The translations under genes and the position numbers were made by a program. Below, one piece after another: positions 14,092-26,850 of a DNA stretch of 64,000 bases. The first letter of the stretch is position 1. Every line of letters starts with the position of its first letter. Origin of the DNA: Paramecium octaurelia (taxonomy: Eukaryota; Ciliophora; Oligohymenophorea; Peniculida; Parameciidae); NCBI GenBank assembly GCA_905182995.1, contig CAJJDP010000088.1:143381-207380 (forward strand), read 5' to 3'. The notes beneath the pieces were generated by a model. That model was not told where the DNA came from. It worked only from the letters and a program-made list of their open reading frames with translations, and did no database searches.

Positions 14092-15245
14092 TCACTATTA
14101 AACAGCAAAAGATGTAACTAATCTCAAATTTCTCTTCGATTGATTTGACATGAAAACCTCCTCATGAGTCTCACTATCTTCAACTGAGGCTAGTTCCTCC
14201 TCGTTTGGACACTGACTTCCTCTTCTGGTATTCATTTTCTTCTTCATTAATTAATCTATATAAATACATTTATATTCTTAATTTTAGATAATGGAACTGT
14301 TATTTTCTTTTTATACACCATCTAATTCAGCAATTTCAGCTTCTACACAAATAGCAAAAATTCTTATAACAAACTATTCGACAACAAGCATTGCTCAGGC
14401 TATTATAATCCAATCTCTTTCCAAAACCTCTTCAATTATTCGTAATGCTTGTTGCTTTCACAAAATATCTCGTACAAACTCAATGTGTAACATCTTCCCA
14501 AAGTAGCATACGAATCTAATACCTAAGTTATCTCCTAACAAATGAAGGAATGAAATTTAAGCATATCCAAATAAATCACTTTCTAAATCTCAATATAGTC
14601 TCGATTATAAGCTAGTAACTGGATTGCATAGTTCATAATATTCTAAATCTTGTAAATCCAAGTGCACTTCAATCTGTGATCTATCTCATATCCAGCATTA
14701 TATGGATAATTATTAAATGAGATGGCATAGTATAAATCTATGTTTTAGGAAAGCAATTATAAATAAAAATAGCACTGTTAAACGTACAAAAATTGAGAGC
14801 TCGGCTCTTGATATGGTATTTCATCCAATTGAATAATTGATGAACTTTACTAACATTTTTCCTTCTAATCCATTATTCCATTTAATGTTCCTATGTTTTA
14901 TAGCCAAGGCATCTTTACAGTTCTTATTTTAATGGATATATTTTGACTTAATTCATCTTTCGATAATAATTAGTGAAGTATTGCTAATAATTGAATAATT
15001 TGCATTGGTTGAAAATCAAACGTAATGGTAGCTAAGAATTCAAATAAAGTGGATATATGCTCTTGTATATCATAATATAATTTACATTCACTTTTTATCA
15101 AATACTGGGCAAGAATGTCGGCGCATTCTTTTAAGTTAAATTGAATATTCGGTTTAAGCACATTATCTAAAATTTACATGAATTGCTCCTTTAAACCCAA
15201 ACCTTGGGGCTATAATTTTTTCGTGAATTTCGAGAAAAAAGACAT
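14092..15245 (-). CDS. unknown protein, weakly ANTH-like
   Basis: A single long frame from MSFFSKFTKKLQPQGLGLKE is joined by a 26-nt GT...AG intron (overlapping the TGA at 14244-14246) to a short acidic last exon (TRRGSQCPNEEELASVEDSE) that ends SFAVQQ. The body is helical, with many aromatic residues: IQFNLKECADILAQYLI, DIQEHISTLFEFLATI, LDSYATLGRCYTLSLYEIF. The order of long helices and the stretch HYEQLKRFWKEIG recall the clathrin-adaptor ANTH fold (AP180/CALM), but the resemblance is weak and the N-terminal PIP2 lysine patch is not convincing. Without the intron the last exon would be a separate 51-codon ORF. Function unknown. Confidence 0.55.
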
Positions 15246-15375
15246 TTATTATACTAAATCAAAAAGCCAAATAACAATATAAAATTAATGGAATTTTTAT
15301 TAACCATTAAATTATACTACTTGAAGGCATTCAGGATTGGTTATATTACTTAAAAGTACATAAACTGAGAGCTCA

Positions 15376-15555
15376 TCAATAAATAATATTACTTTATTTT
15401 TTGTTTTAAATCAAAGCTCCTTTTAACCTACGCAATATTTGGACTGCTAACTCTGGATTGAAGAATTTTGAAATTTCTCTGATTTTAAGAAAATAAAAAT
15501 ATATATATGGAATTTATTTATTTTTAATGTATTGTTTTAATGTATCAATAGACAT
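15376..15555 (-). CDS. possible small ORF overlapping the RPL11 stop
   Basis: A 59-codon frame starts at an ATG inside the last codons of RPL11 (complement of 15553-15555) and ends at 15376. It reads [19 protein letters not shown] ... ISKFFNPELAVQILRRLKG ... The second half looks like a helical, basic protein. There is no homology I recognise, and the frame is short enough to be chance. If real it overlaps the ribosomal gene by 11 bp in another frame. Confidence 0.2.
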
Positions 15556-16173
15556 TGCCTTCAAAGGTTTATTTGAACCATTCCATGGCTTCCTTTTTGC
15601 TAACTCTTTAAGCAGTTCCGAGTCTGGCATTTCTTGACTTTCTTTGAGCAACTCTCAAACCTGGTCTGGACAAGACAACATAGAAGTCCATACCGAAAAT
15701 ACCTACGCATTTTTTATATTATTAATACCTGTGTATGGGTCGTATTTCAATCCCAAATCAATATGTTCTTGAATACCGAAACCAAAGTTTCCTGATTCGG
15801 AGAAATTTCTCTTTTTTAATTCCATTTCCTTAACTCTTAATCCTCTAAATAAGATGTCTTTTGCTTAGTCACCTCTAATTGTACAGAATACAGAGATCTT
15901 TTCGTTTCTTCTGATACCGAAAGATCTGACTGTGTATCGTGCCTTACCGAATACAGGCTTTTATCCTGTTAAATCCTCTAAAACCTTAGCAGCTTTAGTC
16001 AATTTATCACCGGACTCACCAGCACAAATATGAACCATCAATTTTTCAATTCTAATCTTTCTCATCACATTTTCTTTAGTTTCTTATGGTTTGGCAACTT
16101 TAGCTGGAGCTTAAGTCTTTGCTTCTGGCTTTGCTTATTATTACTTTCCACCTTTTGCTTATTGTTAAGACAT
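15545..16173 (-). CDS. RPL11: 60S ribosomal protein L11 (uL5)
   Basis: Large-subunit protein that contacts 5S rRNA. The eukaryotic L11 signature is clear: [75 protein letters not shown], then [16 protein letters not shown] and [19 protein letters not shown] before TGA. A 26-nt intron interrupts the TGI codons; without it the frame turns into an unrelated sequence. The N-terminus has an extra 40-residue Q/A/K-rich extension (MSQQQAKGGKQQQAKPEAK) not found in animal or yeast L11. A first AUG immediately before the conserved core is absent, so the extension is probably translated. Confidence 0.93.
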
Positions 16174-16508
16174 CTCAAATTTAATTAAAAAAAATCTTTA
16201 TTTTTAAAATCACACATTTAATATTTTTATGCTTGTTATTTTCTCTATCTACTCTAAAAAAAGGAATTAAAAAATTATCAAAAAAAAAAAATTTCTTCAT
16301 TTAATATGTTTTCGTATAGATTTATAGCAGGAAAGTAATAGTGTATTCTTAACACTCTATATTCTATAATTTGTAATTCATATGTTGTTTTGTTTTAATT
16401 TAATGTTTGTGATTGAATAAATGAATAACATAATATACTAATTGATTGATTAAAATTAATACATTTTTACAATAATTCAAGTATTTCTTTTAGATAATTA
16501 TTTATAAT
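16174..16508. other. AT-rich 5' flank of RPL11, nothing else seen
   Basis: Very AT-rich sequence with poly-A/T runs upstream of the RPL11 start. It should contain the ribosomal-protein promoter, but I can point to no specific element. No frame with coding-like composition was found. Confidence 0.5.
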
Positions 16509-17653
16509 ATGAATCTAGCACCACCATTTAAAAATTAATTAATACTTTATTTTTCAATTAATATGTAGAGGGGACTCTATAAACTATCTACAGACTTATC
16601 AATCCCTTCTGATTTCAAACTGATTGAATATTTTTCATTAACCATCAATTTTATTTCTTTGAGTGGTTTTTTGATTAGTAATAAAATATCTGATTCAACT
16701 CTATATAAGGTGATAGATAAAAATCTATATTCGAAATCCGAAGTTATTTCGATATCTAAGTTAAAACTTTCAATTTTAAAGTTCCCTTATTATAATGATT
16801 AATTTTTCAAACCTTTGATTTTTAGAAAATTTAAAGGAAAGAGATTTCTCATTCCCATAATTTGACATTTAGAGAGAGATCAATGTTTAGCACTTAATTT
16901 CTTTAATAAAAGGCAGAAAGTTTTATTTTATTTTTATGTTGAACAATTCAATCATACCAAAATCTTAGAATATATACTTCAAGGATATAATAAACTTAAA
17001 TTTTTGAATTAAGATAAATTAAAAAAATTCCACTAAATCATGTGCTAGATTAAGATGCTGATGATTTATATCCAATTTTAAATTAGCTCTAACAAACCTA
17101 TGTATTTTTAATACTTTAATATTAAGGGATTTCATATATAAATAATAAAAAGTAATAATTCTTTTAAATAATTGATATTGCTATTATTTTAATAATAGAA
17201 AGCGTGGGAAATAAAAATCCATTTTTATAGACTTAAGTGAAAAATTAAATAGCAAAAAATAAATTGTATTACTATTAGATGAGCCACAATCAACGGTGAT
17301 CATCAAATACATGAATTCGAAACTTTAAAATGGAAGACCAATTTTACTCATAATAACTAAGTTGCTGAAAACAAATCATTTTGAAATCAAATTATAGCTT
17401 AGAAAATATTTTAATTTAGGATGATTTTAATTTAACAAATCCTCCTCTTATTGTATAACTAATAGAGATGGTACCTTTCTAAGAAGTATATTTTTTAATT
17501 TCAAAGGTTTTGGAAAGGTCATGAGATCTCAGATTTTACAAAAATTGTTTTTGGCTTTGAGATCATTTAGATTTTGGAATATGTTTTAGGAGGTTGAAAT
17601 ATAGGTTTTTTTGCAATCAAGGCATTGTTTCTTGAGTTAAAATTTTTGAAGCT
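16509..17653 (+). pseudogene. coding-like region, unresolved or decayed gene
   Basis: Beginning with MNLAPPFKNQLILYFSINM, several stretches look translated: SDFKLIEYFSLTINFISL, then KNQIVLLLDEPQ-like sequence (QIVLLLDEPQSTVIIKY), IEMVPFQEVYFLISK and, after a 26-nt candidate intron, RSFRFWNMFQEVEIQVFL up to a TGA near 17653. They lie in more than one frame. Some junctions can be explained by GT...AG introns, but at 16862-16864 a TGA sits with no usable donor nearby. It may be a fast-evolving gene with introns I misplaced, or an inactivated duplicate. No family was recognised. Confidence 0.35.
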
Positions 17654-18226
17654 TTTTTTTTCTTTGAAAATTTCCAATTAAAGTAAATTTTAACTTAAAA
17701 TATATAATTTGAATTATTAAAATATAAACTTTATAAATACAAATAATTTTGATTTTCATTTAATTTTTCTTCAATTTGAAAGGGAATCATCTATGGTTAG
17801 TTTATGAGTAAACAACCTTTTCTACTCATATTGATCTCTGCCAATTAATACTGCTTCGAAATTTTAATAGCTTTGTGGTTTAGTGAGGATAGCATAGGAT
17901 GATGAATAAATCAACATTTATTATATATTTTTTGAACGATACTGATTTCCTCAATCCTTATTAACATTAGGAGTAAATATTCTATAAAATCTAAAAATAG
18001 TACTAATACTATATTAAAAAAGAAATTAGTTTATTATTTCTATAATATATGAATAATATTTGTGCGAGCTCCTAGAAAATGGTAGTGTCATCATTTTATA
18101 TTGAAATCCTTAGTTTAATGGGAGCATATATTATGAATAATTTAATTTCACCCGTAATCAAAATGAATTTTTAACATTTTAACAAGAAAACATAAATCTT
18201 AATTATATAAATTATATTTTGAACGC
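17654..18226. other. AT-rich spacer upstream of the large membrane protein
   Basis: Highly AT-rich. A 32-codon frame from about 17803 (MSKQPFLLILISANQYCFEI) is within chance expectation. Nothing else was seen. It probably includes the promoter of the gene starting at 18227. Confidence 0.45.
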
Positions 18227-21200
18227 ATGCAACAATACATTAAAGAAATATTTCATTTGAGACTCGCAGAGTTATTAGATCATTTATACTTTCATGACGC
18301 AAAACCTTCCGTAAATATAATGATAGTGGTTATATTTTTGATGCAAAAATTATATCTCTTGTTTTGGCCTTAAAATTCTCAGATAGAGCATTCAGACGTA
18401 TGAATAGCAATATTGTTTAGGAAGTTTACTTAAATATCTGTGGATCACTATTTTCTTGGATTACATTTTAAAAGCCATTAGAAATGATCAACTCTGAAAC
18501 AATAAATAATCTGATGAGCATTTTTTACACATTTTTGCATTTGGCCATGTTTGTAGTTTTCAGCTTTTCGCTCTACAATTGGTAAATTGTTTCAAAAATA
18601 TTTACTTTCTATATATCATATTATCAGCTGATAATCATTTATCACACTGAAATACATCACTTAAAGCAATAGTATGATATAGTAATAATTTTTTTGTTGG
18701 GTATTCCACTTTACATAAACTATTTGATTATAGTTTATTGCTCTCGCAATTACTTTATTATATCATAGCAACACATGCTAAGAAGATACTCTGTGTATAA
18801 TTATTTCATAGTCGTTATCGACTTTTTATATTTCATTACACATTCCCTCTGTTCTGATTACTGGTCCAAATATTTATTACTGTTATTAAGTGTTGTATAT
18901 TTTATTGATGCAATCATTATGCAACCATATTGCATTAAAATAAATGTACTTATTGTTAATATTAAAGCTCATCTACATAGGTGCGACAGGAGTTTTGTTA
19001 GTATCAGTAACAGTTAGAATAATACTTTGGGATGAATCTCTATATGCTCAATTTTATGGAATCGCATTACTAGTCCCTCTCTTTTCCCATATTTTCATGC
19101 AAATTTACTAGATTATTTCTGCCAATGCGAAACAGTAAAGACTTTCAATCTCTCTCATCCTAAATTTGGGTGAGATTATTAATCACAACATTACAAATTC
19201 TGTTCAAAAAGGTGTTGGAGATTATTTGATAAAATAGTATATAAATGTAGAAGGATTGAATACCCAGAGCATTCTTTAATTGCTGGAGTATTATATAAAG
19301 AATTTAGAAAAAAGTGATTAATGGGAAGAAATTTAATTATATAGAATTCTTCTTAAACATGAAATATAGGGAACCTACTTATAGAGTCTGTTGGAGACCA
19401 AAAGGTACCAAATCACAAACAAAAATCATTCCTTATTCTTTAAAACAATAGGGTTCTTAATTAGTAAGAAGTACGATCAACAGATTTAAGATTTGTATTC
19501 AGGAGAAAGCAAAAGCAGTTAACATTATCATTATTAAATTATTAGAATTAAAGAAGCAGACAACTTATTTCATAACAGTCTAAATATATTCTCGGAATTA
19601 CTTGATTAGAAAATATTAATATGGAATTAATTATAAAGAGGATATGATAAAATAGAACACACTGCAAACCATCTGATAAACATTTATAAGACTCTAAATA
19701 AATTGAAGATCAAAATGATGTCAATGATTTAATGTGCTGATATGGAATCAATACTCAAAGTCTAAACTTTAAAAAGATTTAATGTCGTAGAGTTACGCTT
19801 TTTATCGCTATACTTTTCTTTTGTTGCAAATGATTACCAGTACACTAAAATTGTTGAAATATACATTGAGGATTTGATAAAACAAGAAAATAATTCATCA
19901 AAATCCTCTATTTTGAACATAAATATTATGAACAATGATCTAATTGTTATTAGTTCTAGTATCTTAGAAAAAACTGGGCAAATTGTCAGAGCTAATGTTG
20001 AAGAGATTAGCAGATTCTTTGGGTTTGAAGATAAAAATAACAAGTAAGATTTACAATTTATTAATTTATATATGCCAAAATTTATTAGTCAAGATCATGA
20101 TAGATATGTTTTTAAATTTATTAATAAAGGCAATTCATCCCTATACAATAAAGGAAAGCAAGTTTTTTGTAAAGATTATGAAGGTTTTATATTTCCAATC
20201 ATGTTGAGTTTCTTGCATATAAATGAGAAATCTTAAGATTTTATCTTAACGACTGCTTTACAAAAGGTGAAATCTAATTTAGATTACATACTTTTTGATT
20301 AATATGGAAAAATCCTAGGGATTTCAAAATATGCCTACTCTATTTTAATGAACACTCACACGAATAATAGCTCTACCTAATCTATTTACTCCTCTATTGA
20401 TCCATCTATTTATGAATGCTATATATAATTTTGGATTCCAAATATAGATTCGTTAATTCAGAATTCTAATTTTGATCATGACAACTATTAAATTAACAAA
20501 GTCATTGTTGAGATATCTACGCTTACTAATTTTATGCAATATTTATATTATTTTAAGTACTACCAAAGCATTAATCCTCAGTAATCCAAAAAGATTTCTT
20601 ATTTTGAAGAATTTTTGCATTTTATTAAATAAGAATTGGGCAATTATTAAACTATGAGTAGTAAGCTTTAATTTGAAGTCTAATTTCAAGTTCATTAATT
20701 ACCTACTGATCAATTCTATTATATTTGCAGCATATCCAGATAATATAAAGATATATAATCAATACCCAGCCTTGATAAAAAGTCATCAACTTAAAGTTAA
20801 TTTTAAATAATCTAATAATAAGTTAAAAACGTAACTCATTAGACACATCCCAAATTTATAACAGAAATAGAAAAACTTACTGAAATCGGGCCTTAATCAA
20901 AGAGGACGGTTGAAAATCAATTGTTAATACAAGACTCAAATCATGATTAAAAATAAGAATTGCTTTTCTCTAATATTGAAAGTCAATAGGTTCTTAACCA
21001 ATTAAATAGTAATTCTTTAATTGAAAAATAAAAAAAAAAACCAGGTATTTTAGAATTTGATGAATAAAAAATCTCTTAATCAAGCAGATATTCCAGAAAT
21101 TCCAACTTTTAAGTTCTAGAATAAATTAGAGAATATTAAAAAAATAAAGAGTTTTGTCTTTCAATCAAAAAAATTTGGATTGTAACGACTTTCTTGTATT

Positions 21201-23088
21201 TTATTATTTACCTGTTGATGCTAGTAATTCTAATTATTATATCCCAACTCAATGATTTGTTGCAGTATGATATCTAACTAGTGAGAATCCCTGATAAATT
21301 CAATCGCCTTTATTGTTCCTTTGCAACAATCGGATAAATGGATTTAGAAAGATCTCTATTGGCGAAAGATTATGGTTAGTATCTCAATTATAGAATGATC
21401 TATTATGGTAGCAGTGTTAGAGATGAAATGGAAAACATGATGATAAATTTAAAAAACAGATTCTCAATTTTAGAAAACGATCAAAGACTGTCAAATCTTA
21501 CTGTTAGAATACTGAATTAATTCAGTTATATGGAATACGAAGTAACAATGATACAATTTGATATGATCGCTGATACATATACTGAATAATTGTTTGAGCA
21601 TATTAATCAAGCATTAAATTATTCAGTATCTACTCATCATTTCCTTATAGATGAGTATTACAAACTTCAATTTATCAAAGCAAATTTAATTAATTAAATT
21701 ACTTCCTCTTAAAATTTGATAGATTAAATTATTCTCGAGCTTCAAATTTCACAAGAGAATACAAACTCTGTTCTCTATATTATTTTGAGCACCAAACTAT
21801 GTTTTGTATTAGGTTGCATCATTTGCTTAACTTAATTATGGAAACAACCTTTCAGAATAGTTTAATTGTAAATTCAATTATTAAGTCATCTATCAGAATA
21901 ATAAATTAGGACAAGCATTAGTGCTGCTAAATAAGCAAAATAAATAATTAATCATCCGTATAGATGGAAGAGAACCAACTACATGAATGAATGTTATCAT
22001 AAAACTATTTAAAAGAGGGATTAAGACATTTTAAACAGGATATAAAATTTGGCTAATAAATAGACAAAATCAAGTTTACAACTCTTCGATTATCAGTTTA
22101 GTCATATCGGTATCTATCTCAAAAATTTCTTGTATCTTCTTCTTTTTCTTAGCTTTATATTATCAAGTTTTTTTTATATGAAGAATGGCATAGATTCAAG
22201 TCAATCAGAGATTTAATTAACTATCTAATATGTCTAATTCAAATAAGACTTAGACTCTTTGATGATTTTAACTTAATTATTGAAAACAAATTCAATTTTA
22301 TCAGAAAGAGTTCGTGAACTAGGCTTTCTAAACTAAAATCCATATCTTATGGATTAAGAGAAATATTTTCATATTTTGGAATAAGAATTTTTGGACAAAT
22401 TTTAATTAAAATATGAAAAGGCCTAAGAAGTTAACGAATATATTTTTTAGGACATTGTAAACTCAAAAAAAATATCTGCAACAGATAAAGAAATATTATA
22501 AATATTATATTAGGATGATTTGTGTTCTGTGATGAATGATTAACTTCCTTTCTGCAATTATACGAATGATCAATTTTTATATTTCCCAGATTACCCTAAA
22601 CCCAGAGAAGAGGATAATAATAGGGAGATATTTAGGAATGGAATTAATGGAATATTTTCTAAGTAATTAAGTATAAATATAGTAGATTAATAGCCATTTT
22701 GAAATCCTATTACTAATTAGAATTACAAGGTAAAATAAATACGGATAAAACTGAAACCTCATATTATTTATCAACTTAAGAATTTAAGCAATATATTTAG
22801 GAATACTTTTTTGACATTAACAAGGCTGTTGTTAAATTTTATGTAACTATTTTGGAATCAACAACTAAGATACTACAAAGTGATTTTGAAAACACTGTAT
22901 TTTATTATTTAATCTTTGGATTATCGGTTTTAATTGTGTAAGGAGCTTTGTAGGTTTCAAATTTGTCTAAAATACAACAATTAGTTTCTGCAAGTAAATT
23001 TACCTTCATCTTGATGCCATTAGAATGTTTAAATGAAACCTAATGTCTGGCTATTATCAAACAAATTGTAAAATAACAAAAACTATGA
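18227..23088 (+). CDS. large polytopic membrane protein, TMC (tiny macrocysts)/PAS-like
   Basis: About 1,600 aa. The N-terminal third is a set of hydrophobic helices (NIMIVVIFLMQKLYLLFW, DIVIIFLLGIPLYINYLIIV, VYFIDAIIM, GATGVLLVSVTVRIIL). The cytosolic middle includes a PAS-like segment (LEKTGQIVRANVEEISRFFG ... QFINLYMPKFISQDHDRYV ... CKDYEGFIFPIM), then an S/Q/N-rich linker. The C-terminal half has further helices (TFLYFIIYLLMLVILIIIS, IILSTKLCFVLGCIICL, NFLYLLLFLSFILSSFF, NTVFYYLIFGLSVLIVQGA) with long extramembrane loops. This arrangement, with the 'mPk.i...Hd' motif, matches the ciliate proteins usually labelled tiny-macrocysts-like. A sensory or channel role is speculative. Short introns are inferred, for example 23 nt near 18395 and 20 nt near 22665. 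The exact C-terminus may extend to the ORF at 23183. Confidence 0.7.
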
Positions 23089-23182
23089 CCAACTTTCAAT
23101 ATATGTTTTATTATCAATTTTATTTCATAATATACTTTTTAATTCCTATGTATTTATTGGTTCCAAGCAGTATCATTTATGA

Positions 23183-23413
23183 ATGATAATATATAAATAA
23201 ATTTTAATTTTAGCAAGTAAATATTCTTAACCTACAATTATCATTCTTAACTATCAATCAAATGTAAGAAGTACGGAAAAACTAGAGAGAGATATTTCAA
23301 AGAATTTAAATGAAAATGATGTATAGTAAAATAGAAGATTAGATTCAATTTTAGAAAGAATTCATTAATAATATTTAAATGAATACTAAAAATAAAGTAT
23401 TACTGAGTGTTGA
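23183..23413 (+). CDS. small ORF, possible separate gene or tail of the membrane protein
   Basis: A 76-codon frame begins MIIYKQILILASKYSQPTII and turns into a charged, Q/N/E-rich helix (STEKLERDISKNLNENDVQQ ... SILERIHQQYLNEYQKQ) ending at TGA 23411-23413. The second half has the composition of a cytosolic tail. It lies 95 bp beyond the stop of the large membrane protein, on the same strand, but I found no intron that joins them. It could be an independent small protein or chance. Confidence 0.35.
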
Positions 23414-23444
23414 AATATATTGAAATAAATTTTAATATTTCATT

Positions 23445-24303
23445 TCAACCAGAAAATAGAGTAGCACTTCTTAATTTGTTACTAACCTTAAAAACTGGTT
23501 CGAAATGAGTTTAAGTTTTTTTATGTTTAATATCTAAATCTGTAATATCATTTTCTTATTTAACTACATTATCCTCACTTAGAGAATCCTCATCTACCGC
23601 TTACTGTTATATTTCTAATGTTTTTTAAGGATCTGCGAATAATGCCTCTCCAATATTTTTTTCATATGAATGAACATGTTGGATTATTGGTCTAAGGTCT
23701 TTTTTCTTTGATAAAAATTTAAGAAAAGGAATTAATCTTAATAGACAATAGTCATCATCAGAATCAAGATAGGAAGGTATTAATAGTCCATTGTCTTGGC
23801 ATCTGTCAAAAGCATTAGGATTATTCTAAAACTAATTGCAAATTTACATCTATAAAAATAATATCTTCCATCGATCTATCCAGTAAAGACAAATCTTTAA
23901 AGCATACGCCATTAATGAATTGGCAACTTCCTCTTGCATAATAATCCGAAATTAATCTATCTTTGTCAATGTACTCTAGCAATTTTTCACAATAAGCTTC
24001 ATAACCTGCAGTAAAGATTATGATTTCATAGTCCCGACTAGCTTCTAATAAGAATTTATGTAAATGTGGCCGGGTTCTTAAGTAAATTTTATATTCTTAT
24101 TCTTTATGAATTACTTTTAATAGAGATTCATGCTAAAAATTATTATTCTCCTTAAATTCACAATGAACTAAGGTCTCGTCTAAATCTAAAACAAGCACTC
24201 TTTTTTTCGAATATGTTTTAGGAGTTTGAGCAGGAATATAATTTTTGGAAAATTTGCCTCGGAAGTGTTCAATGCAATTTTTAAAAATAGCCATAATACT
24301 CAT
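23445..24303 (-). CDS. FCP1/SCP-type (NLI-interacting factor) phosphatase
   Basis: HAD-superfamily phosphatase of the FCP1 homology class, which dephosphorylates Ser in the RNA polymerase II CTD or other proteins. The catalytic motif is VLVLDLDETLVHCEF (DxDxT, the first Asp being the nucleophile), followed by YLRTRPHLHKFLLEAS, IIIFTAGYEAYCEKLLEYID, RGSCQFINGVCFKDL and IIFIDNNPNAF. These are the conserved steps of the family (T-A-G and the D-N near the end). A 22-nt intron falls between FID and NNP. The catalytic domain is complete. The C-terminal 90 residues are acidic and Q-rich with no known domain. The start is at complement 24301-24303. The cellular target is unknown. Confidence 0.88.
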
Positions 24304-24398
24304 TTAATAATAAAATTAGAATTAATAAAGTAATTATTACGTTATCTAAGTAAATCAGATATGGGATTTTCTCAGTAAATAGATTTTTAATTACATAC

Positions 24399-26850
24399 TC
24401 ATTACTCGGCAAAGCACTTTTCTTCTAATCTTTGAAAATATTAAGCTCTTTCTGCAGAATGGGATCTGTGGCTTCTATTTTTTTAAATCACTTAATTATT
24501 ATTCTTTACGATCTCTTTTCTATTCTCTGGAGTGAATTAGTTATACGTCTAAATAATTTTATCATAGTTATAATTGGGAAAGAAAAGAGGAAACTTACAC
24601 ATCCTATCAATGTCAGTTTCTTCAGAAAATTAAACAAGTTGTCCTTTGACACTCATTTTGAAAGGATTATCATCCTCTTCTTCTGTGCCATTTGATCTGA
24701 ACTTAATAATATACTTTACCGATTAGATTAAATTAATAAGTCATCTTCGCCTTCACGGATATGATTGTATACAAATTTGATTTCATCGGCTACAACATTG
24801 GTTAGTTAAGAATTCGCTCTTGAGTTGTACTTAACTCTTTTGCTTTACCTAATATATTATCTATTGAATATTTTTAAGCTATTTTCTTGATTGATTTGTT
24901 CTTCTTTAATTATTTCAAGTTTTTTTTCTTCATTTATAACATAATGAAGTTTAGGGCATTCATAAGCAAAGTGAGAGCTACTCATACAGGCAAAACAACA
25001 TTATCCTAGAGGAGTGTAATCATTATTAATTTCTACGATATGTTTATTCATTAAGTATATTTGGTTTTAGCTACTATTGAGTTTGAGTTTTTCAAAAAAC
25101 TATTTTTTGTTTAGAACCTATACATAGACGAAATTTAGTGTATAAGCAGAGGCACTTCTTGGTTTATCTGTAAAAAATGCCAATTCTCCAAAAGTAGCTC
25201 CTCCTTCAATTATTTTTAAACAAGTAATAGTCTTCTAAATACAAATAAGAACCTGCCCTTAATTTAGGAAATATAAATTTCTGTCCTGAATATTGTTGCC
25301 ATTCTCTTTCTCAATTGGGTCTATTCCTTCCAAAAATATGCATTCTTCAGGTCCATATATTTGTTCCTCCAGAAGATAGGGTAATTAAGATAATATTTCT
25401 TTCTCAAATTTACCTGAATTAAAAAACGCTGACTATTTAATTAATGAAGTATTCACATTCTATAAAACTTCGTCCTTCAAAGTAGATGATAGAACTGATA
25501 ATGCATCTTTCTCATTTACCTACGATGATTCTGTCTCATATTTATATTCCAAATATTTCCTCACTCTTGCTTATAAATCTTTGGGTATCTCATTGGATTT
25601 CAAAAATTAGTTTGCTTATCCAAGTTTTAACCTTATAGTTTTTTCATTTGTATCTAATTTTACAAAGATCCCTCCAATACTATTCATTATGTAAGCGAAA
25701 ACACAACAAGCCAATAACATGACAATGATACCAAATAATTTCTCAACTGAAGTCACCGGGACAATATCACCATAGCCAACCGTAGTCATAGTCGCCGTAG
25801 CCCAATAAACCGATGCCACATATTTTATATACCAATATTGTTCTGTAAGTTCTGTAGCCTATAACCAACTATAACCACTAGAACTATTTTCTTATTCAGC
25901 TATAAAATGCCAAATGCAAGCTAGCCAATGGGCAACAAAAAGCATTATAAAAGTTAATTTAAGCAATTGGTAAATTGTGATAACTGAACCACTGATATCG
26001 ATATAATCTTCTAATTTAGCAAATAACTGCTTAAGTTTTAATAGACGTAACAACCTTATAATTTTTATTAATCGAAAAAATTTTAGAATCCTTAACAATT
26101 TCATTGTTTATACAAGAGAATCCTTTTAAGACTTATTTTATTGTTAGTCTAATTCATCTTCTTCTACTTTCACTACACTTGATGTTGCAGCTTCGACAAT
26201 TAAATCGAAAGGGAATGTAGAAACTATAATCAGTTTTTATAAATACCTACATCTATCCAGAACCACCATTTTAAATAATTTTACATGATCAATTTCCTGT
26301 CAAATACGTATTAACCTTTATGTTAAAAGGCTGTATTGAAGTTTATGAAAATATCGAGTGTAAACACTGATAAACTAAATATATTAAAATCATCTAAGAA
26401 AGAGGATTCAACATTAAAAGAAATTTCAACTGGTAGGATTAAGATAGCTAAAAAGATTACTAACATCGTAAAAACATCCCAAACTATTCGTATTTTATCT
26501 TCTTAAGTAAATACTTAAATATAAGAACAACTTGGTTATTTTTCTTCTTATTCTTTATTTTGAATCATAACACTCATTTTCCTAGAAATTGATGCTCTGC
26601 CTGCTTTTTCCTTAATTTTTGCTGTCTGCACAAAAGATAAATCGTTTATTATTTTTAACTATCTATCATCAAAGAGTAAATTGATGTCTTCAATTTGTTC
26701 ATCATTATCTAATTATTAAGCTATACACTAATATTTTTTCTTTAGAAGTGATTGTTTATTGTTGTCCGTTCTAATGCTATATATTCTTTCATCTACAAGA
26801 TCAGAGTTGTCGATATTTTAACTTCTCCAATGAGGAGAACTTGGATTCAT
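24399..26850 (-). CDS. cyclic-nucleotide-binding-type K+ channel with a C-terminal zinc knuckle
   Basis: Voltage-gated K+ channel of the EAG/CNG superfamily for the cell or ciliary membrane. Six-helix core: S1 near VIFLAILILPVEISF, S4 LLRILKFFRLIKIIRLLRLL, S5 LTFIMLFVAHWLACIWHF, pore ATATMTTVGYGDIVP with the GYG filter, and S6 LFGIIVMLLACCVFAYIMN. A C-linker follows, then a cNMP-binding fold with EGGATFGELAFFTDKPRSAS. Beyond it lies CFACMSSSHFAYEC, a CX2CX4HX4C zinc knuckle, then a long charged tail. A 26-27-nt intron interrupts after FWID and a 23-nt intron lies near the C-terminus. The cNMP pocket keeps FGE and Arg-Ser-Ala. Whether it binds nucleotide is inferred. The start ATG is the complement of 26848-26850. 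Confidence 0.88.

Noticed and set aside
14092-14247. Separate 51-codon gene
   Set aside because: A 26-nt GT...AG intron over the overlapping stop joins it in frame to the larger gene, so it is better read as that gene's last exon.
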